DNA of 26,680 nt from contig CABVDR010000036.1 in NCBI GenBank assembly GCA_902497145.1, positions 1-26,680 on the forward strand, read 5' to 3'. The position numbers were made by a program, and so were the translations under genes. Under the pieces are notes generated by a model. It saw nothing but the letters and a program-made list of their open reading frames with translations, ran no database searches and had not been told where the DNA came from. Position 1 is the first letter of the stretch; the number at the start of each line of letters is the position of its first letter. Source of the DNA: an uncultured Oscillospiraceae bacterium. GTDB taxonomy: Bacteria; Bacillota; Clostridia; Oscillospirales; Oscillospiraceae. Shown here in pieces: positions 1 through 7,754 of the stretch.

Positions 1-2
1 CC

Positions 3-461
3 TCCCACGGTGTATTTCGGCGGGCTGGGATCAGCGCGATGGGGGTGCTGGTTGGCGCTCTGGTGATCTGGCTAGGTGGGAACAACGTATTGGAAAAATT
101 CGATTTGGCTTGGCGCAGCTGGGTGGTTACGTGTTTCCTGAGCATTATGATCCTGGCATGCCTGGCGATTCCCATATGTGCTGCGGGATGTATGTACAAA
201 GGAAAGCAATGGCTCTTTCACATGATGTGTCTGCTATGTGTTGCAGAGTTGCTAATCGGCGGCTGGTGGGGAATGTTTTTGGCGGCGCTTTCTTATCAGC
301 CGGAACGGGATATTGTCTGGGAGGGAAACGCTTTGGTGGAAGAGGACCAGGGGTTTCTTGGAACACGTTTTGCATATTACCCCAGGGTGGGACCGTTGCT
401 CAAGGGAACAGAAACCGTCTATGTTACATATGAAGTGGAAAAACGGCTGTGCCCGGATTAA
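3..461 (+). CDS. Hypothetical multi-pass membrane protein, probably 5' partial
   Basis: I do not recognise the family. The frame is open to the left window edge, and the first in-frame ATG (39) has no convincing Shine-Dalgarno, so the gene probably begins upstream. From ATG 39 there are 140 residues with three hydrophobic segments, at about residues 1-13, 27-52 and 58-87, followed by a hydrophilic C-terminal part of about 50 residues that is probably extracytoplasmic or cytoplasmic depending on the missing N-terminus. No catalytic motif is visible. It lies upstream of, and in the same direction as, three more small secreted or anchored proteins, which suggests a common envelope-related transcript. 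Function unknown. Confidence 0.55.
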   Translation, partial: SHGVFRRAGISAMGVLVGALVIWLGGNNVLEKFDLAWRSWVVTCFLSIMILACLAIPICAAGCMYKGKQWLFHMMCLLCVAELLIGGWWGMFLAALSYQPERDIVWEGNALVEEDQGFLGTRFAYYPRVGPLLKGTETVYVTYEVEKRLCPD

Positions 462-509
462 TAAGCACAGAATGCATGACAGAGGTATCTGAAACAAAGG
501 AGAGACCTT

Positions 510-944
510 ATGAAGCGGCGCTGGAAACTTCTTGGAGCAGTTTGCGTCTTAGTGGCAGGGGTTACTTTTCTTTACGCACCCTGGGAGGCAGAGCAAAAGT
601 CCCGGGTGGAACGGCAGTTTTGCGCAGATTTGGAACAGTTGACCCAGACAGCAGAACAGGTTTTAGCAGGAGAAAAAGGAAATGCCCCTGCTGGCTGGCA
701 GGATGTATGCCGGTTTGACGATGTAGTCAGCTTTGACTATGGCGGGTGGGGATTTGGTTCGTCCACCCGGTATTGGGGTGTAAATTATGTGGCAGACAAT
801 CGTTTGGTTGGATTTCAGGGAATGTCTATGGAGGGAGCGATCCCTGACGGCGAAGGTTGGCTCTGGGAACAAGATGGTGGGGATAACCGCTGCTATGTGG
901 AACAGTTGGCTCCGTGCTGGTACTATTTTGAGATGAAATTCTGA
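510..944 (+). CDS. Hypothetical membrane-anchored or secreted protein
   Basis: The product is 144 residues. The N-terminus is basic (MKRR) and is followed by a hydrophobic segment at about residues 7-22 with no lipobox or clear cleavage site, so a signal anchor or signal peptide is likely. The remainder is hydrophilic and aromatic-rich near the end, with two or three cysteines. A good Shine-Dalgarno (AAGGAGAG) precedes ATG 510. The gene lies 48 bases after the previous stop and 23 bases before the next start, consistent with one transcript. I recognise no domain. The architecture (short basic N-terminus, hydrophobic segment, 110-140 residue exported domain) matches the next gene, but I cannot show sequence homology by eye. 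Confidence 0.7.
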   Translation: MKRRWKLLGAVCVLVAGVTFLYAPWEAEQKSRVERQFCADLEQLTQTAEQVLAGEKGNAPAGWQDVCRFDDVVSFDYGGWGFGSSTRYWGVNYVADNRLVGFQGMSMEGAIPDGEGWLWEQDGGDNRCYVEQLAPCWYYFEMKF

Positions 945-967
945 GGAGCAGACGAATAGGAGGACAC

Positions 968-1456
968 ATGAAAAAGCGCTTCTTTCTTTTAATACCGGCT
1001 GCAGTGATTGTGGTATGTGCCGCTTTATGGACCGTTTCGGGTGCGTCGGGGATCAAGGGACACCTGGAGAGCCGGCTGGGGCTGTCCTTTCCAGCGGGAA
1101 CGGAGATCGTCTGTGAGGACAGCCACGGCGGCTTCCACGGCGACGGGATTCTGACCGCAGTCGTGAAGCTTCCTGATTCTCAGGCGGGGGAGAATGCGGT
1201 GCAGTCTATTGCAGAGCAGTGGAAACCTCTTCCGATAGAGGAAGATTGGATGGAGCAGTTCCAGTCGGTCTGGACGGACCATGGACAGACGCTGGGTGTG
1301 CTTCCTCAGAACACAGAAGGGTTCTGGTTTTACCGGGACCGGTACAAAGAGCGGTATGGCGAGGTCTGCTACCCCAATCCGGTGATGCAAAACTGCACCT
1401 TTGCTATGCTGGACACGGATTCCGGAGTTTTATATGTCCTGGAAGTAGACTGCTGA
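968..1456 (+). CDS. Hypothetical membrane-anchored or secreted protein
   Basis: The product is 162 residues with a typical export signal: MKKR, then a hydrophobic stretch at about residues 5-25, then a polar exported domain. The mature part is rich in charged and aromatic residues (for example FWFYRDRYKERYGEV near residues 118-132) and ends in Cys. The start is supported by AGGAGG just upstream of ATG 968. No family is recognised. Size, topology and position between similar exported proteins suggest the group works at the membrane or cell surface, but no substrate or partner can be inferred. Confidence 0.7.
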   Translation: MKKRFFLLIPAAVIVVCAALWTVSGASGIKGHLESRLGLSFPAGTEIVCEDSHGGFHGDGILTAVVKLPDSQAGENAVQSIAEQWKPLPIEEDWMEQFQSVWTDHGQTLGVLPQNTEGFWFYRDRYKERYGEVCYPNPVMQNCTFAMLDTDSGVLYVLEVDC

Positions 1457-1472
1457 GACAAGGAGAACAAGA

Positions 1473-1847
1473 ATGAAGCAAAGATCTATGCTGCTGGCCG
1501 GGCTGCTGGTCCTGGCGTTGTCCGGCTGTTCCGGGCCGGCTTGCCCGTTGGGGGAGGAAAAGCCGGATCTCATCGTATACAATGACAGTACCGCCATCAT
1601 CGGCTCTATTACCGTCAGCTCAGACAAAGAGAGCCAGGGAGTTGCCATGGCAAATGGGAGTCCTCTGGAGCGGGGGGAGTCCTACGGGTTTGAGGTGGCG
1701 GACACGGATCGGGTGACGGTGGAGCTGTGGGATCTGGAACAGCACAGCCTGGGCCGCTGTCAGGTCAGAATGGAGCAGGGCCCCATGCGGGTCATATTAG
1801 AAGAAAACATGGGCCTGTGGATTCAGGCGGAGCAGGAGGCGGAATGA
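1473..1847 (+). CDS. Small predicted lipoprotein
   Basis: The product is 124 residues. The N-terminus is a lipoprotein signal peptide: MKQRS, a Leu-rich core, then lipobox LSGC with the lipidated cysteine at residue 19. The mature part of about 105 residues looks beta-rich (alternating polar and hydrophobic stretches from about residue 32 onward) with no recognisable catalytic motif. By family knowledge, signal peptidase II would cleave before Cys19 and leave the protein anchored on the outer face of the membrane. Its TGA overlaps the ATG of the metallophosphoesterase gene (ATGA at 1844-1847), so the two are probably translationally coupled and may be functionally linked. Confidence 0.75.
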   Translation: MKQRSMLLAGLLVLALSGCSGPACPLGEEKPDLIVYNDSTAIIGSITVSSDKESQGVAMANGSPLERGESYGFEVADTDRVTVELWDLEQHSLGRCQVRMEQGPMRVILEENMGLWIQAEQEAE

Positions 1848-2707
1848 AGAAAAAACAGAAGAGGGTGCTGTTTGGCGGAGCCATCCTGGCTGGAGCGGCC
1901 TTTTTGGGTACCTGCGTCTGGGCGCTGCAAAGTGCATTGGGCGTGAGCCAATATGAGATCACTCTGCCCCGGGGCATGGAGGGGCTGGACGGATATCGGA
2001 TCGTCCAGATCGCTGATCTGCACAGCGCAAAGTTGGAGCAGGAACTGGAACAGGCTCTGGAGCAGATTCAGCCCCATTTGATTGTGATAACCGGCGACCT
2101 GGTGAACCGGGAGGACCGGGATTTTACCCAGGCTCTTTCCACAGCGGCCCTGGCCGTCCGTTTTGCGCCCACCTATTTTGTCCGGGGCAACCACGAGGTG
2201 GATAACCCGGACTATGCCCGTCTTCGTGAAGGCTTGGAGGAGGCTGGAGTTACCATCCTGGAGGATCAGGGCGTGGTGCTGGACTACCACGGTGCAGCCC
2301 TGAATCTGGTGGGGGTGAAGGATGTGAACGCCTATCCTGGCAGCCGGACGGAGGCCATCCAGGCCATGGCACAGACAGCCAAGGGTTTGTTTGTGGATGG
2401 AACCTACCATGTATTGCTGTCCCACCGCCCCAGTTTGCTGGATGCGTATTTCGCCAGTGGAGCGGATCTGGTATTCTCCGGCCACGCCCACGGCGGCCAG
2501 GTGCGCCTGCCGGTGATTGGGGCGGTCTTTGCCCCTGACCAGGGGCTGCTGCCCCAGATCACCGCTGGAGTCCATACGGCCGGGCAGGCCCAGGTGGTGG
2601 TCAGCCGAGGGCTGGGCAACGGAACCCCCTTCCCTCGTTTGTGGAACGGTCCGGAGCTGGTGGCCGTCACCCTCCGTGCTCAGGAAAGTTTACCGGAGAA
2701 TGGTTGA
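1844..2707 (+). CDS. Membrane-anchored metallophosphoesterase (YkuE/YaeI-like)
   Basis: The product is 287 residues, starting at ATG 1844, which overlaps the upstream stop and has AGGAGGCGG as Shine-Dalgarno. A basic N-terminus (MKKKQKR) and hydrophobic residues 8-28 form a signal anchor. The calcineurin-like metal site is complete: D58-L-H60, G84-D85 followed by N88, G115-N-H-E118, then LSHRP and GHAHGGQ in the last third. These motifs define a dinuclear metal phosphoesterase. The closest architecture I know is YkuE/YaeI, a single-pass enzyme whose relatives act on phospholipid or nucleotide-lipid substrates. The actual substrate is unknown. It closes a run of exported proteins, and the nudC promoter begins over its stop codon. 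Confidence 0.88.
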   Translation: MKKKQKRVLFGGAILAGAAFLGTCVWALQSALGVSQYEITLPRGMEGLDGYRIVQIADLHSAKLEQELEQALEQIQPHLIVITGDLVNREDRDFTQALSTAALAVRFAPTYFVRGNHEVDNPDYARLREGLEEAGVTILEDQGVVLDYHGAALNLVGVKDVNAYPGSRTEAIQAMAQTAKGLFVDGTYHVLLSHRPSLLDAYFASGADLVFSGHAHGGQVRLPVIGAVFAPDQGLLPQITAGVHTAGQAQVVVSRGLGNGTPFPRLWNGPELVAVTLRAQESLPENG

Positions 2708-2732
2708 CAGCGCCCGTGCCCTGGGTCATAAT
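2704..2732 (+). promoter_or_regulatory. Sigma-A promoter for nudC
   Basis: TTGACA (2704-2709) and CATAAT (2727-2732) are separated by exactly 17 bases. The -35 overlaps the TGA of the metallophosphoesterase gene. It gives a leader of about 45 bases before nudC, with no stable hairpin seen in it. Confidence 0.65.
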
Positions 2733-2785
2733 AGCAGGGTAAAAACTCCCGAATTTGTTCCAAAATCAGAGAAAGAGGGAAACCT

Positions 2786-3622
2786 ATGATCCAGGATATT
2801 GCCCCACACCACTACGACAATGCCTATCACCCTTCCCAGCCCAAGGACGGGGATCGGGTCTTTTTCTATCAGGAGGGCAGCACCCTGCTCTCCGCCGCCA
2901 CCGGTGAGCCCTTCACCTGGGAGGAGGTCACCGCCCTCACCGGCGGCGCGCCGCTGGAGACCACCTACTTCTTCCGCATTGATGATGTCGCCTTCCATTG
3001 GGGACGGAAGGTGCCCCAGAGCGTGTTGGAGGCGGCTCTACCGGTAAAAGACGCCCATTTCCGTACCATGCAGCCCGGGTGGCTGGCCTTTGCAGGCATC
3101 ACCGCCAGCCAGCTGCACCAGTGGTACGGAAACCACCGCTTCTGCGGCCGGTGCGGAAAGCCCATGGAGCCAGACAAGGTGGAGCGGGCCATGCGCTGCC
3201 CCGCCTGCGGCAATCTGGTCTATCCCACCATCTCCCCCGCCGTCATTGTGGCGGTGACCCACGGCGACCGGCTGCTGCTCACCAAGTACTCCCGCCCGGG
3301 CGCTTACCGCAACTACGCCCTCATTGCCGGCTTTGCTGAGATCGGCGAGCCCCTGGAGGACACGGTGCGACGGGAGGTCATGGAGGAGGTGGGCCTGCCG
3401 GTAAAGAACATTCGGTTCTACAAAAGCCAGCCTTGGAGCTTTTCCAGCAGCCTTCTCTCCGGTTTCTACTGCGATCTGGACACCGACGATGAGACGGTGA
3501 CCCTCCAGCTGGATGAGCTGGGGGAGGGAACCTGGTTTGACCGGGCGGACCTGCCTGAGGGGGGCTCGGCGGTGTCTCTGACCCATGAGATGATCCAGCG
3601 GTTCCGGCAGGGGCCGGTATAA
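2786..3622 (+). CDS. nudC: NADH pyrophosphatase NudC family (zinc-ribbon Nudix hydrolase)
   Basis: The product is 278 residues with the NudC layout: an N-terminal domain of about 110 residues, a zinc ribbon (C120-x2-C123 ... C138-x2-C141), then a Nudix domain whose box begins at G182 (GFAEIGEPLEDT...REVMEEVG) and a following SQPWSFSSS segment matching the SQPW motif typical of NudC. By family knowledge the enzyme splits NADH to NMNH and AMP and can act on NAD-capped RNA. The start follows AAAGAGGGAAA. It is apparently a single-gene unit, with its own promoter at 2704-2732 and a strong hairpin terminator at 3646-3687. All key Nudix glutamates are present, so it should be active. Confidence 0.9.
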   Translation: MIQDIAPHHYDNAYHPSQPKDGDRVFFYQEGSTLLSAATGEPFTWEEVTALTGGAPLETTYFFRIDDVAFHWGRKVPQSVLEAALPVKDAHFRTMQPGWLAFAGITASQLHQWYGNHRFCGRCGKPMEPDKVERAMRCPACGNLVYPTISPAVIVAVTHGDRLLLTKYSRPGAYRNYALIAGFAEIGEPLEDTVRREVMEEVGLPVKNIRFYKSQPWSFSSSLLSGFYCDLDTDDETVTLQLDELGEGTWFDRADLPEGGSAVSLTHEMIQRFRQGPV

Positions 3623-3645
3623 GTACATAGCGTAGAACACGGCCA

Positions 3646-3687
3646 GCGGCCGGCGGACAGAGAGTTGTCCGCCGGCCGCATGTTTTT
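3646..3687 (+). terminator. Rho-independent terminator after nudC
   Basis: A perfect 14-bp stem (GCGGCCGGCGGACA at 3646-3659, complement at 3666-3679) with a 6-base loop GAGAGT is followed by ATGTTTTTG. It lies 23 bases after the nudC stop and isolates nudC from the sporulation and era cluster. Confidence 0.85.
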
Positions 3688-3706
3688 GTCCCCTGGAACA
3701 TAGAAA
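3679..3706 (+). promoter_or_regulatory. Candidate sigma-E type sporulation promoter for yqfC
   Basis: CATGTT (3679-3684) and CATAGAAA (3699-3706) are 14 bases apart. Known sigma-E promoters carry a -35 near CATATT and a -10 near CATACAAT at about this spacing, and yqfC/yqfD are in the sigma-E regulon of Bacillus subtilis. The match is imperfect and overlaps the T-tract of the nudC terminator, so this is only a candidate. Confidence 0.3.
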
Positions 3707-3726
3707 TAGTGGGAAAGGGTGATGGT

Positions 3727-4002
3727 ATGGCGGGCAGAAAAGGAAGCCTGTTGGAGAAGACCGCCCAGCTGCTGGACCTGCCTGCGGACGCGGTGGCGGG
3801 AGTGCCCAGACTGGAGCTGGTGGGAACAGGGGAGCTGCGCATGGAAAATCATAAGGGCATTCTGGCCTATGGCAGCGAGGAGATCCACATCAGTGCCGGG
3901 TCCTATGTGGTGCGGGTCACCGGGCGGGCGCTGGAGCTGCGGGCCATGACTGGCTTGGAGCTGCTCATTACCGGGCAGATTATGGACATCCACATGGAGT
4001 AG
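3727..4002 (+). CDS. yqfC: Sporulation protein YqfC
   Basis: The product is 91 residues, matching the YqfC/YabP-like family in size and character: a short basic N-terminus, then a compact beta-rich domain with the pattern LVGTGELRMENHKGIL...GSYVVRVTGRALELRAMTGLELLITG. In Bacillus, YqfC is made in the mother cell during spore formation; its biochemical role is unsettled. I chose ATG 3727 because AAAGGGTG sits about 8 bases upstream; a GTG at 3709 would add six residues without a ribosome site. It is followed 10 bases later by yqfD, the invariant partner, then phoH-ybeY-era, the standard Firmicutes order. A candidate sigma-E promoter lies just upstream. Confidence 0.87.
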   Translation: MAGRKGSLLEKTAQLLDLPADAVAGVPRLELVGTGELRMENHKGILAYGSEEIHISAGSYVVRVTGRALELRAMTGLELLITGQIMDIHME

Positions 4003-4012
4003 GAGGGAGTAC

Positions 4013-5251
4013 ATGAGGCAGGTGGAAAATCTCCTGCGGGGGACGGTGACCCTCACCGCCCGTGGACCCTTTCCGGAGCGGCTGCTGAACCTGTGTGCCC
4101 AGGAGCAGGTGCCCTGCTGGGGTCTGGAGTGGGTGGATGAACACGCCCTGCGGCTCATTACGCTGCGGCAGAAGGTGCGGCGGCTGGAGAAGCTGGCGGA
4201 GCGGGTGGGGTGCGAGATTGAGGTGGAGGGCAGCCGGGGGCTTCCCGCCTTCCTGCGCCGGTTTCGGAAGCGCTACGCCTTCTTGGTAGGGCTGGCCCTG
4301 AGCGTGGCGGCGGTGTGTATTCTCTCCCGGTTTATCCTCACCATCCAGGTGACCGGCAACGAGCAGGTATCCACCGCCGCCATCCTCTCCCAGCTGCGGC
4401 AGCAGGGGGTGCGCCCAGGGGTGTATGGTCCGGGGCTGGACCGAAAGGTGATCGCCCAGCGGGCTCTGCTGGAGTTGCCGGACCTGTCCTGGATGTCCAT
4501 CAATCTCTACGGTACTCGGCTGGAGGTGGTGGTGCGGGAGGCGGTGAAGGCCCCGGAGATCACAGAAGAGGAAGGGTACTACGACGTGGTGTCCCAGGCC
4601 GACGGGATCATCCTCCAGGTGGAGCCCCTCAGCGGGGAGGCCCTGGTGGCAGAGGGGGATACGGTGGCCAAGGGGGAGGTACTCATCTCAGGCCTGGTCA
4701 GCATGCCGCCGCCCCAATACAGTGACCTGCCTACCCGGTACTACCAGACCCACGCCAGGGGCCGGGTGTGGGCCAGGACCTGGCGCACGCTGCGGGGGGT
4801 GATCCCTCTCCAGGCCCAGGTGAAGGCGTACACCGGAGAGGAGCGTACCTTATGGTCGGTGAGCTTTTTTGGATTTTACTTTGATTTTTTCCGAAACAGT
4901 AGCATTCCATGGGACTCTTATGATAAAATAACCACGGTGTACCAGGGAGACCTCCCCGGCGGACAGCGCCTGCCCATGATGCTTACGGCCCAGCGCTGCC
5001 GCGGCTATGAGATGCAGAGCGTGGACGTGGATGTGGAAGCAGCCCAGGCTCTAGTGGAGGAGGGGCTGGAACGCCGCCTGCAGGATCTCATCGGTCCGGA
5101 CGGACAGGTGCTGAGCCAAAACGTCACCGCCCGGGTGACGGACGGGATGCTGGAGGTTACGCTGAGCGCCGAGTGCCAGGAGGAGATTGGCCTGGAGACG
5201 CCCAGCACACGGGAAATTCCGGAGGAGGGCTCCTCCGGCGAACAGGAGTAA
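4013..5251 (+). CDS. yqfD: Sporulation protein YqfD
   Basis: The product is 412 residues, the usual size for YqfD. It has a cytoplasmic N-terminal domain of about 82 residues, one transmembrane helix at about 84-107 (AFLVGLALSVAAVCILSRFIL), then a large extracytoplasmic domain beginning ILTIQVTGNEQVSTAAIL, which resembles the POTRA-like start of stage IV sporulation protein YqfD. The C-terminal 20 residues are Glu-rich and low complexity. The family is needed for efficient sporulation in the mother cell; the mechanism is not known to me. ATG 4013 follows GGAGGGAGT. A short low-GC patch around 4861-4930 inside an otherwise GC-rich gene is notable but keeps the frame. Confidence 0.9.
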   Translation: MRQVENLLRGTVTLTARGPFPERLLNLCAQEQVPCWGLEWVDEHALRLITLRQKVRRLEKLAERVGCEIEVEGSRGLPAFLRRFRKRYAFLVGLALSVAAVCILSRFILTIQVTGNEQVSTAAILSQLRQQGVRPGVYGPGLDRKVIAQRALLELPDLSWMSINLYGTRLEVVVREAVKAPEITEEEGYYDVVSQADGIILQVEPLSGEALVAEGDTVAKGEVLISGLVSMPPPQYSDLPTRYYQTHARGRVWARTWRTLRGVIPLQAQVKAYTGEERTLWSVSFFGFYFDFFRNSSIPWDSYDKITTVYQGDLPGGQRLPMMLTAQRCRGYEMQSVDVDVEAAQALVEEGLERRLQDLIGPDGQVLSQNVTARVTDGMLEVTLSAECQEEIGLETPSTREIPEEGSSGEQE

Positions 5252-5259
5252 GTTGACCA

Positions 5260-6237
5260 ATGACAGAACAGACCATCAGCTTGGAGCGCTTGGAGGATAC
5301 CATCAACCTCTTTGGCTCCTTTGACGAGAATATCCGTTTGATCGAACATGAGCTGGGGGTCTCGGTGATCAGCCGGGACTCCCAGCTGAAGGTGTCCGGG
5401 GAGGACCCGGAGCAGGTGCTGTTTGCCGTACACGCCATCGAGAACCTGATGGGCTTGGCCGCCCGGGGGGAGGCCATCGGCGAGCAGAATGTGCGCTATG
5501 TCCTTCAGCTGGTGCGGGAGGGCCGGGAGCAGGAGGTGCAGCAGCTGTCTGCCGGTGTGCTGTGCATCACCGCCAAGGGGAAACCCATCAAGGCCAAGAC
5601 TCTGGGCCAGAAGAAGTATGTAGAGGCCATCCAGAAGAACACGGTCACCCTGGGCATCGGCCCGGCCGGTACCGGCAAGACCTATCTGGCGGTGGCGGCG
5701 GCAGTGGCCGCCTTCCGGGCCAAGGAGATCAACCGCATCATCCTCACCCGGCCTGCCGTGGAGGCGGGAGAGCGGCTGGGCTTCCTGCCCGGCGACTTGC
5801 AGTCCAAGGTAGACCCCTACCTGCGGCCCTTGTACGACGCCCTCTTTGACATGCTGGGTCCGGAGACCTATCAGAAGTATCTGGAGCGGGGCAACATCGA
5901 GGTAGCTCCCCTGGCCTATATGCGCGGCCGTACCCTGGACGACAGCTTCATCATCCTGGACGAGGCCCAGAACACCTCCCGAGAGCAGATGAAGATGTTC
6001 CTGACCCGCCTGGGCTTTGGCTCCAAGATCGTCATTACCGGCGATATCACCCAGATCGACCTGCCTGGGGACAAGGTGTCCGGTCTGAAGGAGGCCATGC
6101 GGGTGCTCAAAGGCGTGGAGGACATCGCCATCTGCCGTCTCAGCGAGAGCGACGTGGTCCGCCATGTGATCGTGCAGCGGATCATCAAGGCCTATGAGAT
6201 CGATGAAGAGCGGAAAAATAAGAAGGACAGACGATAA
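5260..6237 (+). CDS. phoH: PhoH-like ATPase (PhoH/PhoL)
   Basis: The product is 325 residues. An N-terminal segment of about 110 residues precedes the P-loop core. Walker A is GPAGTGKT at residues 134-141; Walker B is the FIILDEAQN segment near residue 230, and the conserved TRPAVEAGERLGFLPGD and RLGFGSK-IVITGD blocks are present. PhoH-like proteins are cytoplasmic NTPases whose association with YbeY, Era and RNA processing is inferred from conserved clustering. Here the gene sits directly between yqfD and ybeY. GGAG about 12 bases upstream and the 8-base gap to yqfD suggest coupled translation. The basic end (RKNKKDRR) is typical. Confidence 0.92.
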   Translation: MTEQTISLERLEDTINLFGSFDENIRLIEHELGVSVISRDSQLKVSGEDPEQVLFAVHAIENLMGLAARGEAIGEQNVRYVLQLVREGREQEVQQLSAGVLCITAKGKPIKAKTLGQKKYVEAIQKNTVTLGIGPAGTGKTYLAVAAAVAAFRAKEINRIILTRPAVEAGERLGFLPGDLQSKVDPYLRPLYDALFDMLGPETYQKYLERGNIEVAPLAYMRGRTLDDSFIILDEAQNTSREQMKMFLTRLGFGSKIVITGDITQIDLPGDKVSGLKEAMRVLKGVEDIAICRLSESDVVRHVIVQRIIKAYEIDEERKNKKDRR

Positions 6238-6251
6238 AGGAGGGGGAGCAG

Positions 6252-6737
6252 ATGGAGCATCAGATCATCCTGGAGACCGAGGTAGATTGCCCTGCCGATG
6301 TAGAGCAGCTGCTGGAGCGGGTGATTACCGCCGCCCTGGAGGCAGAGGGCGTGAACTTGCCCTGTGAGATCAATGTCCTGCTTACCAATGACGAGGGCAT
6401 CCACCAGGTGAACCTGGATATGCGGGGGGTGGACCGACCCACCGACGTGCTCTCCTTCCCCATGTTCGACCTCCAGCCTGGGGACAAGCCCGGGGAGGAG
6501 GACGAGGATCCGGCCACCGGCCGGGTGCCTCTGGGAGATATGTGCATCTCTCTGGAGCGGGCCCAGGCCCAGGCGGAGGAGTACGGCCACAGCGTGCAGC
6601 GGGAGCTGAGCTATCTGGCCGTCCACTCGGTGCTCCACCTGTTGGGCTACGACCACATGGACGAGGGCCCTATGAAACAGCAGATGCGCCAGCGGGAGGA
6701 GGACATCCTGGGCACGCTGGGCATTGTGCGGGAATAA
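6252..6737 (+). CDS. ybeY: Endoribonuclease YbeY (rRNA maturation factor)
   Basis: The product is 161 residues, the normal length. The zinc motif HSVLHLLGYDH (His at about 125, 129 and 135) is intact, and TDVLSFPMFD, the conserved central block, is present. YbeY is a metal-dependent single-strand endoribonuclease involved in 16S rRNA 3' end maturation and ribosome quality control. A strong site, AAAGGAGGGGG, precedes ATG 6252. The gene lies 14 bases after phoH and 48 bases before era, a shortened form of the Bacillus order, in which yqfF (pgpH), dgkA and cdd separate ybeY from era and phoH. An acidic insertion (EEDEDPATG) before the LGDM block is unremarkable. Confidence 0.94.
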   Translation: MEHQIILETEVDCPADVEQLLERVITAALEAEGVNLPCEINVLLTNDEGIHQVNLDMRGVDRPTDVLSFPMFDLQPGDKPGEEDEDPATGRVPLGDMCISLERAQAQAEEYGHSVQRELSYLAVHSVLHLLGYDHMDEGPMKQQMRQREEDILGTLGIVRE

Positions 6738-6785
6738 AGCGCGGCAAATTGCTCAAGCCGCAGAAAGAAAGTTGAGGATCAATCT

Positions 6786-7682
6786 ATGGAAATCAAAAAA
6801 TCCGGTATTATCACCCTGTGCGGACGGCCCAACGTGGGTAAGTCCACCCTGACCAACGCTCTGGTGGGGGAGAAGGTGGCCATCGTCACCAATAAGCCCC
6901 AGACCACCCGCAACCGCATCAGCGCGATTCTGAACCGGGGGGAGTGCCAGTTTGTCTTTGTGGACACCCCTGGCCTGCACAAGGCCCGTACCCGTCTGGG
7001 CGACTATATGGTGAATGTAGTCAAGGAGAGCGTGGCCGACGTGGACGGGGTGATGCTGCTGGTGGAGCCCATCCCTAACATCGGTGCCCCGGAGCAGCAG
7101 CTCATCGACCGCATCAAGACTCTGGGCTGCCCCTCGGTGCTGGTGATCAACAAGGTGGACACTTTGGAGCACAAGGAGAAGCTGCTGGAGGTCATCCAGC
7201 TCTACACCCAGGCCCACGACTTTACCGCTGTGGTGCCCATCTCTGCCAAAACCGGCGAGGGGGTAGAGGAGCTGCTGAACGTGTTGGAGGGCTTCCTGCC
7301 TAACGGCCCCCAGCTCTTCCCCGAGGGCATGGTGTCTGACCAGCCAGAGCGGCAGATGATGGCGGAAATTTTGCGGGAGAAGCTGCTTCTCTGTCTGGAC
7401 AAGGAGATCCCCCACGGCACCGCCGTGGAGATCACTAAGTTCTCCGAGCGGGACGACGAGGTCATTGAGATCGACGCCACCATTTACTGCGAGAAGAACA
7501 GCCACAAGGGCATCATCATCGGCAAGGGCGGCTCCATGCTGAAAAAGGTGTCCTCCCTGGCCCGGCAGGACATGGAGCGGTTTATGGGCACCAAAGTATA
7601 CCTCCAGACCTGGGTCAAGGTAAAAGAAAATTGGCGGGATAATATTAATTTGATCCACAATTTCGGATACCGGGACGAATAA
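6786..7682 (+). CDS. era: GTPase Era
   Basis: The product is 298 residues with the complete Era layout. The G1 loop is GRPNVGKST at residues 13-21, G3 is DTPG, G4 is NKVD, and a type II KH domain near the C-terminus carries IIGKGGSMLKKV. Era binds the 3' end of 16S rRNA and guides 30S assembly. The site GAGGATC lies upstream of ATG 6786. It follows ybeY, its usual partner in 16S processing, and precedes the tiny yqzL and recO, as in Bacillus. No odd features. Confidence 0.96.
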   Translation: MEIKKSGIITLCGRPNVGKSTLTNALVGEKVAIVTNKPQTTRNRISAILNRGECQFVFVDTPGLHKARTRLGDYMVNVVKESVADVDGVMLLVEPIPNIGAPEQQLIDRIKTLGCPSVLVINKVDTLEHKEKLLEVIQLYTQAHDFTAVVPISAKTGEGVEELLNVLEGFLPNGPQLFPEGMVSDQPERQMMAEILREKLLLCLDKEIPHGTAVEITKFSERDDEVIEIDATIYCEKNSHKGIIIGKGGSMLKKVSSLARQDMERFMGTKVYLQTWVKVKENWRDNINLIHNFGYRDE

Positions 7683-7754
7683 ACAAAACCTTCCATCTAT
7701 AATTTCGACGCCTTCCGCCATACTAGAACCAGAAACAGAGATGGAGGGACGGAC

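Noticed and set aside
1727..1843. Earlier start for the metallophosphoesterase
   Set aside because: It would overlap the lipoprotein gene by over 100 bases and place the signal anchor in mid-protein; ATG 1844 has a strong ribosome site.
7699..7704. TATAAT between era and yqzL as a promoter
   Set aside because: The hexamer is perfect, but the bases 17 upstream show no -35 and there is no extended -10 TG; retained only as a weak possibility.
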